Assembly (NCBI GenBank): GCA_023078555.1
Contig: CM041198.1
Span: 10,545,874 to 10,609,873, forward strand
Length of the DNA: 64,000 nt
Direction: 5' to 3'
From: Ulva prolifera
Taxonomy: Eukaryota > Chlorophyta > Ulvophyceae > Ulvales > Ulvaceae
Part shown: piece after piece, positions 58,484 through 64,000 of the stretch
Numbering within the stretch: position 1 is the stretch's first letter
Layout of the letters: the number at the start of each line of letters is the position of its first letter
Position numbers and translations under genes: made by a program
Notes under the pieces: generated by a model
Database searches by the model: none
What the model was told of the DNA's origin: nothing
Seen by the model: only the letters and a program-made list of their open reading frames with translations

Positions 58484-58790
58484 TGGAATCGATGAATGTT
58501 AGCGTTACGTCTGTTTATGGTCTTGTTCAGGAAGCCGTTGGCCAATGTCTGTGCGCAGACACGGCAGGCATTTCACTGTTCTGCCGGCGCTCAGACTGCG
58601 GTCAAAAGCGCAGGCATCATTTAGCTCTCTCGTAGCACATTGTTATCAGATACAATTCGAGAAGCTTGTTTTAATGATCAGCGCTGAGAAAAGCGAACGC
58701 GTTCGCTTATTTTTCTCAACCTGTCGGCTTGCGAGCCATCCCATCGGTTAGTTGCTGCGCGCGACAAACAACCGTCTGTCCTCCTGCAGG

Positions 58791-60030
58791 ATGTCTAATC
58801 TCAATGTCTCTAACGCCAACTCTCCTCGCGAGGAGAGGCACGACGAGGCTGACCAGCAGCCATTCGTCGACAGGGACGCTGACCAGCAGCTCCCTGACGG
58901 AGAACAGCCCGCGGGCATGTTACTCCGTGGTGGACGAGTTGTCCGGCCACGTCCCTCTTCCCACACTGGGCAGAGCAGCCAGCAGGTGCCTTTTTCCTCT
59001 CATGTTGTTGACGATCACGGTCACACTGAGTCATTCATCACGCTTGAGACGTTGACCGAAGCGCTGCGTGCATCTCGGGGACGTAGCGAGCCTGATTTGA
59101 CCAAAGGGAAATTGCCTGAATGGAATTTTAAGACCGAAAGCTTCGTTGCGTACGAGCAGAAAGTCTTTTGGTCGTTAGGTCAATTCGAGTTAGACCACTT
59201 ACTGCAGCACGCACCGTCTGCGGACGAACAGCGTGTCCATGCTAGGGCGAGGACACAGGTCCTGATGTCTTTGCCTGACGCGGATAGGACGACTGTCTAT
59301 CGCATGTCACACCTGTGTGAAGCATGGGCCTATTTGACTGCAAAGTATAGGCCTAGCACTGAAGCCGAGATCCACAGACTGTGGAGTCGGTTCAATTCTT
59401 GGTCACAACACAATAAAGATGTCGCGACATATTGTGGTGATGTGATGAGTGTTTACACTCAACTGGAGGCACTAGGTGCCGATGTGGGCCAGCGATGGCT
59501 TCGTTTGAAACTGTTAGAAGTTGGGGAGGAGTTCAACGCTGTGCGCGGCGAAGTCCAACACTCCTCCCCTCATGTGATCATATCACGTTTGACTGAGCAT
59601 GCTGACTTGCTCAAATCACAGCGACAGCTGCAGGCTAGGTCTGGGGCGCCCGCGGGCAAACCAGGCCATGGCTGGCGCAAGCAGCACCGTGGTGATGGAC
59701 CTGTGGTCGCCGCTCTCGCGGCCGGCCAGGCTCCTCGCGAGGAGACCAGGACCTGTTTCATCTGCAAGAAGAAGGGACACTTACGTGCGAACTGCCCCCA
59801 ACGCAAACAGGCTGCGGCCAAGGATGTTTGCGCTATAGAGATGCCTGCCAAGTATCCGCAACCGGACGCGTCTCTGCCGTGGAACATTATTGTCGATAGT
59901 GGGTCGGACATGCATATAGTAGGAAATCGTGAAATGTTCACTGAGTACGGTCCGTGTCAGAAAGTTGCCAATCTCGCGGGACCAAGGCAGCTTTCTATCA
60001 TGGGCAGGGGAACCATTCAGGTGAACCTGG
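58791..60030 (+). CDS. A4 gag and protease
   Basis: Open from the ATG at 58791 (begins MSNLNVSNANS). Copia capsid region (KLPEWNFKTESFVAYEQ, YRMSHLCEAWAYLTAKY), CCHC knuckle CFICKKKGHLRANC near 59755 and protease IIVDSGSDMHIVGN near 59890. The frame is intact up to 60030, then runs three codons into the insertion and stops. The start was chosen at the same position as the ATG of A1; an upstream in-frame ATG at 58752 lies in the leader. Confidence 0.93.
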
Positions 60031-60430
60031 TGTCATAAATGAGGTCCATCCTGGGACACAATGCATGACGTGCAAGTACGCACATGAGTGTGGTGGCCAC
60101 GGGCCCAACTCCTGTTATGTTAGGACATATGCATGATCATATGCATGAGCATAATCCAGCACAATCCATGTGAGGATTGTGTGCGGTCACTGTGATTATG
60201 ACCGCTGTAGACTTGATTGATCGGTGGCATATAGTCATGTGCCTCCAAGTCTACTGTACACATTCTCTTACAGTCTTGCGTTGTTCTTGTATTGCCTCAC
60301 TGCATTACAGTACATCCCTTGATCTGTGCATTGCCGACGTACGACCTGAGAGCTCCACAGGTAACGGCTCTGCAGCCCACTAGCTAGCTTGATGAATGCT
60401 GCGCATCGGTCCTTGCTTATAACTTTGGTA
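60031..60430 (+). mobile_element. LTR-B-related solo insertion in A4 pol
   Basis: A1 is continuous here (near 450). A4 has ~400 extra bp starting TGTCATAAATGAGG and ending GGTCCTTGCTTATAAC. The second half (from GCGAGG-like GAGGATTGTGTGCGG) matches LTR-B at 15714-16038, whereas the first half does not. The flanks (CCTGG left, TTTGG right) give no clean target duplication. It destroys the polyprotein frame. Confidence 0.75.
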
Positions 60431-61493
60431 CTTATGTGGACAAACATGGGAACAAGCATCCGCTGGATGTGGAAATCCCTGGTGTTTACTATGCGCCTGA
60501 ATGTCCGTACAACCTGCTCAGCACAATGGGTCTTAGACATGAGCAGATGTTCCTAGACACGCGTAGAAACGTGTTGTATGTTCCTGGTCTGGGTGATATG
60601 GCTACCGACGTAGAGGGTAACATCAAATATCAGGAAAATGATGTGGATGGTCACCCTGTCTTTGCGTTCAAAATGGCAGTAGAGACCAAACCCATTCTCG
60701 TCGGTGCGCCTGTCAATAGGGGGGTAGTCTGGTCTAACCAGAGCAGTCCGACCTCAGTGATTGAGGATCAACAGCAGTGGCATCATGTGGCGGTTGCGGC
60801 CATTGACCTGCAGCGACCCAATGCTGGGGGGGCTGAGGTCCCATATGATGCATACTTGCTGGAACCTACTTTTCTTGCACATTTGTCTTTTCACCAGTCG
60901 AATTGGGTTCTCAAGCGCATGCAGTCCAACGCTGATTTTTATGGTCATTTGAATTTGGATGTCGATTCCGAGCCGCTGGGAAATCGGTGTCACGGCTGCA
61001 GAATTGGCAAAGTGCCCGCGGGCAAGTTCTCTGCCAATGATCGTGAGCTCATGGGCCAGGCCAAGTGGCCTGGTGAGCAACTGCATGCCGACCTAGCTGG
61101 TCCTGTCTCTCCAGTAGGAATTGGTGGTGTGAAATATGTTTTGTTTGTGATGTGTGCCTTTACCCGTTATACTTTCGTGGTCGGTCTGCGCAAGAAGAGT
61201 GAGGCTGCGGCCATGATCTCTTATATTATTGAACGCATTCGGGTGAATGTGGTGAAGCCAGGTGTACCGGGTGTGCGCATCCTACACACCGACAAAGGGG
61301 GAGAATTCATGGTCGCGGCCTTAAAACTCTACCTCCAGCGTCGTGGCATCACTCACCGCTTGACCCCCACAGCCGCTCATCGCTGTAACGGCATGATCGA
61401 GAGGAGGATCGGAGTGGCCTTTGAGTCACTCCGTGCTGTGCTGCTCGCGAGCGGCCTGCCTCTGTTCCTGTGGATTGAATGCCTCGCCAGTCC
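60431..61493 (+). pseudogene. A4 integrase segment
   Basis: Pre-integrase and integrase in one frame: HLSFHQSNWVLKRM and CHGCRIGKVPAG (zinc-binding HHCC), HADLAGP (first Asp), LHTDKGGEFM (second Asp and GGEF) and HRCNGMIERRIG with the catalytic Glu. All three DDE residues are present. The frame ends after CLAS, where A3 shows five more nucleotides, so translation shifts. Separated from gag by the insertion at 60031, hence scored as broken. Confidence 0.88.
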
Positions 61494-64000
61494 ATGGTCA
61501 CAATCTCACGCCGTCGTCGGCATTGTACCATGACAAATTGGCGAGCATCCTCAAGGGCCTGAAAGGTCAGCATGCTGTCAACGCATCTGCGGATGTTGAC
61601 GAAGCTGAGAAAAGCCTGGGGAAGGGAAAGCGCATGAAAAAGGCCGAGCGCGATAAGTTGAGGGATGAGGAGAAACGCAAGTACAAGTTGCTTGCGACGA
61701 CAGAATTAGACAAGTTTTTAGTGCGGTCTTGTGATAAGGATATCATTCCTTATATGGCCTTTTTCAGAGACACCTCCGTTGAGGTGTTCCAAGATCTGCT
61801 GCGGCAGCAGCGTCCGTGGGGGGTTGAGGTGTATGCATACCCTAGGGATGACAAGCTGCGGAAGTTGTCCCCTCGGGGTGTGCCTGCATACTGGGTCGGG
61901 GCTGGTCTAGGCCCCAGCATGCAGCGTGTGTACGCCCAGGATGTTCCTAGGGGTAGGGTTTTTGTTGTGCGCCAAGTCATGTGCACTGCGGATCAGATGA
62001 TCCGCCACGTACGAAAGTACGATGCGTCCGCCGTTGTGGACAAGAGGGAGCCTGAGGAGTTTGCGAACTCCTATACGGTTGCCTTCGAGGGGGACGATGA
62101 GGGTGAGCGTGTGACTGACGCTGATGTCCCTCCTTTCGCGGCAGAACACACGTATGACGGGGGAGTGTTGCGCCGTCTGCGTGACCAGCTTCATACCCCC
62201 CCTGGTCATGGTAGGGTCCCTGTCATGGAAATGACATTCCGGCAGGACAACCCTGAGCCTAGTCCTGCTGTGTACTCTCCGCGATTTGGAGTTGGCTCCT
62301 CTGCGGAGATAATCCGGCGTGACCCTTCTCGGGCCACACCGGAAATGGCCAGATCAGCTTTGCATCGCACGCGTGCGACATCCAGAGCTGCTGCTCACCC
62401 TGACGTCCCTGTTCCCCCTCGTGTGCGCGGCGAAGTGCATCATCCTGTCGCCACGCCCTCCCGCACTGCGCAGTATATTGTCACGCGCAATGCTCTGTTG
62501 CACGACCCTGGTGTAGAAGCTGCGTTCCCTGTTCAAGTGTCTGTCAGTGCGTCTGATGATGACATGGATGAGGACGACGGCAGTCCTGGCATCTATGACG
62601 ACAATGATGAACAGCGCATGGACTACACCGTCTCAGACAATGAACGGGCTGCGGCCCATAAGAATCTGGAGGCTCAGCGGGTCCGTTCCGGGAGTAATTC
62701 GGCAGCGGCCTCTGCATCTGGCGCGGGGGCAGTTGCTCAGCCCCTGCGAGGAGCCGAGGCGCCAAGGCCTTTCTGGGAGGATGAGCCAGATGAGGTGGAG
62801 ACCGGGTCCGAATTAGGGGGAGAGGATCCGGACCCCTCAGCCGCGGTTGGGGTTGATTTGCCTGACGAGGTGAGGGCAATTCCAGCTGCCTTACCTCGTA
62901 TTAAAATCAATCCCTTTGTACGCAGACGCCTTGTTCCATTGGCTGCGGATGTAGCAGCTGTACAAATGCATGAGCCTGTGGGCTCTGACATTGCTAGCAG
63001 TGAGACAGTTGTAGCTGCTATTGATGTTTCAACTTGCGATCAGGACACATCAGCCGCGGCTGACTGTGGAGTGTCCTATGCAGGCCTGAAGCCTCAGCAT
63101 GTGGAGTCTGGTGAGCAGCAGAATGCTCAGCGTCGTGGGTCGCGCAGAGCAGCTGCCGCCAGGAAGCAGAAGGCCTCCGACCCTGATATGCCTTCTTTGA
63201 AGGAAGCACTCGCGGGTGCTGACAGGGATGCATGGCTGCGTGCCATGCAGGAGGAGGTAGATGCACTGGGTGAGCACGGAACCTTCGGGTTGTGCTATCT
63301 GCCTGCGGGCAAACGGGCTATCTCGGGCAAATGGGTGCTTAAGATTAAGCGTGGGCCTGCGGGGGAGATTCAGCGCTATAAGGCACGTTATGTAGCGCGT
63401 GGTTTTTCTCAGGTGGAAGGGATCGACTTCTTTGAGACTTGGTCTCCTGTTGGTAGTTATGCGACACTGCGTGTGTTGCTAACAGTTGCTGCTCAGGAAG
63501 ATTTAGAGATTAGGCATATAGACATCCAGTGTGCTTTTCTGAATGGTGAGCTAGAAGAGGAAGTGTTCGTTGAGCAGCCCCCGTTCTTCACTGACGGGAC
63601 AGCACATGTATGGAGATTGCACAAAACCTTGTATGGCCTGAAGCAAGCTGCTCGCGAGTGGCATAAAGCTTTAATAAGGGTCTTAGCTGAGATGGGATTT
63701 GTGTGCGCACAAAGTGATCCCGGACTGTATGTTAGAACATCTGGTCGCTGTTTTATTTTCTTGTGGGTCGACGACTTGTTCATTTTCAGTTGCTCTGCGG
63801 GGCTGCAGGAACTTGTCGATGTCATTCTCACGAAATTCGAAGGCAGAGACCTCGGTGAACTTGTGCGTGATCGCAAGGCCAAAACAATCGTCATGACACA
63901 ACGAAACAAGATCCGGAACTTGCTTGAAAAGTACAGCATGTCTGACTGTCGCAAGTCTCCCACTCCCTTAGTGCCGCGGCAACAACTAAGGAGTGCGAAA
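61494..64000 (+). pseudogene. A4 integrase C-terminus, linker and RT (open to window end)
   Basis: After the 5-nt deletion the pol frame continues open for more than 830 codons to the edge. It has a Lys-rich segment, WGVEVYAYPRDDKLRKL, the acidic linker (DDDMDEDDGSPGIYDD, near 62555) and the RT core with KRAISGKWVLKIKRGPAGE, RYKARYVARGFSQVEGID and IQCAFLNGELEEEVFVEQPP. LYGLKQAAREWH and the catalytic FLWVDDLFIF (near 63770) follow. RNase H lies beyond the window. RT residues look intact. Confidence 0.9.

Larger units (their letters stand above)
58133..64000 (+). mobile_element. Copia family A element A4 (leaves window at right)
   Basis: A plus-strand element with 5' LTR (58133-58483), primer-binding site, gag, protease, integrase, linker and RT up to the window edge. 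It is close in sequence to A1 and clearly less decayed than A2 and A3. Two lesions are visible: a ~400-bp LTR-like insertion at 60031-60430 and a 5-nt deletion near 61494. Confidence 0.95.

Overview
The window looks like nuclear DNA of a green alga (Chlorophyta; I cannot fix the genus). The reasons are intron-rich genes with GT-AG splice sites, a plastid-type SufE-BolA fusion and a transit-peptide aspartate kinase. There are also Osser-like Ty1/copia elements, tyrosine-recombinase elements and very long CA, TC and ATC microsatellites. Roughly half is gene-bearing and half is nested mobile DNA.

Layout. 1-17.7 kb is a retrotransposon nest. Copia family A appears as A1 (minus, leaves the window on the left), A2 (minus, 4630-10326, both LTRs, RT deleted), A3 (plus, 10945-15624, 5' truncated) and a solo LTR at 4181-4527. 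Family B is an Osser-like copia with LTRs beginning TGTTGGA. Family C is a tiny terminal-repeat element (TRIM, 16567-17314) sitting inside the primer-binding site of a family B copy. 17.9-18.6 kb holds a TIR element.

19.4-41.3 kb is a gene island: cob(I)alamin adenosyltransferase (minus), aspartate kinase (plus), a GLTP-fold lipid transfer protein (plus), an EME1-like subunit of the MUS81 nuclease (plus), SUFE1 with a BolA domain (plus), a GRIP-domain golgin (minus) and DNA polymerase eta (minus). I rebuilt exons by joining family-conserved segments across GT-AG sites with matching phase. Most gene models are therefore inferred splicing supported by protein motifs.

41.7-47 kb holds a second copy of a TIR element, a T-poor C/A-rich tract, a 285-bp CA array, a perfect 76-bp palindrome and unrecognised ORFs. 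47.4-51.2 kb encodes a DCAF8-like WD40 protein (minus). 52-57 kb is a decayed tyrosine-recombinase element split by a CAGGGGG-ended DNA transposon, plus a zinc-finger ORF that looks transposase-like. 57-58 kb is degenerate tandem repeat around a (TC)n array. 58.1-64 kb is family A element A4 (plus), which leaves the window on the right. It has an LTR-like insertion in pol and one 5-nt frameshift.

The host genes are housekeeping genes (B12 activation, aspartate-family amino acids, lipid transfer, recombination and lesion bypass, Fe-S assembly, Golgi tethering, CUL4 ligase adaptor) and show no operon-like logic. The most distinctive content is the nested mobile DNA, where several insertion events can be dated by target-site duplications and one by a paralogous empty site inside the same window.
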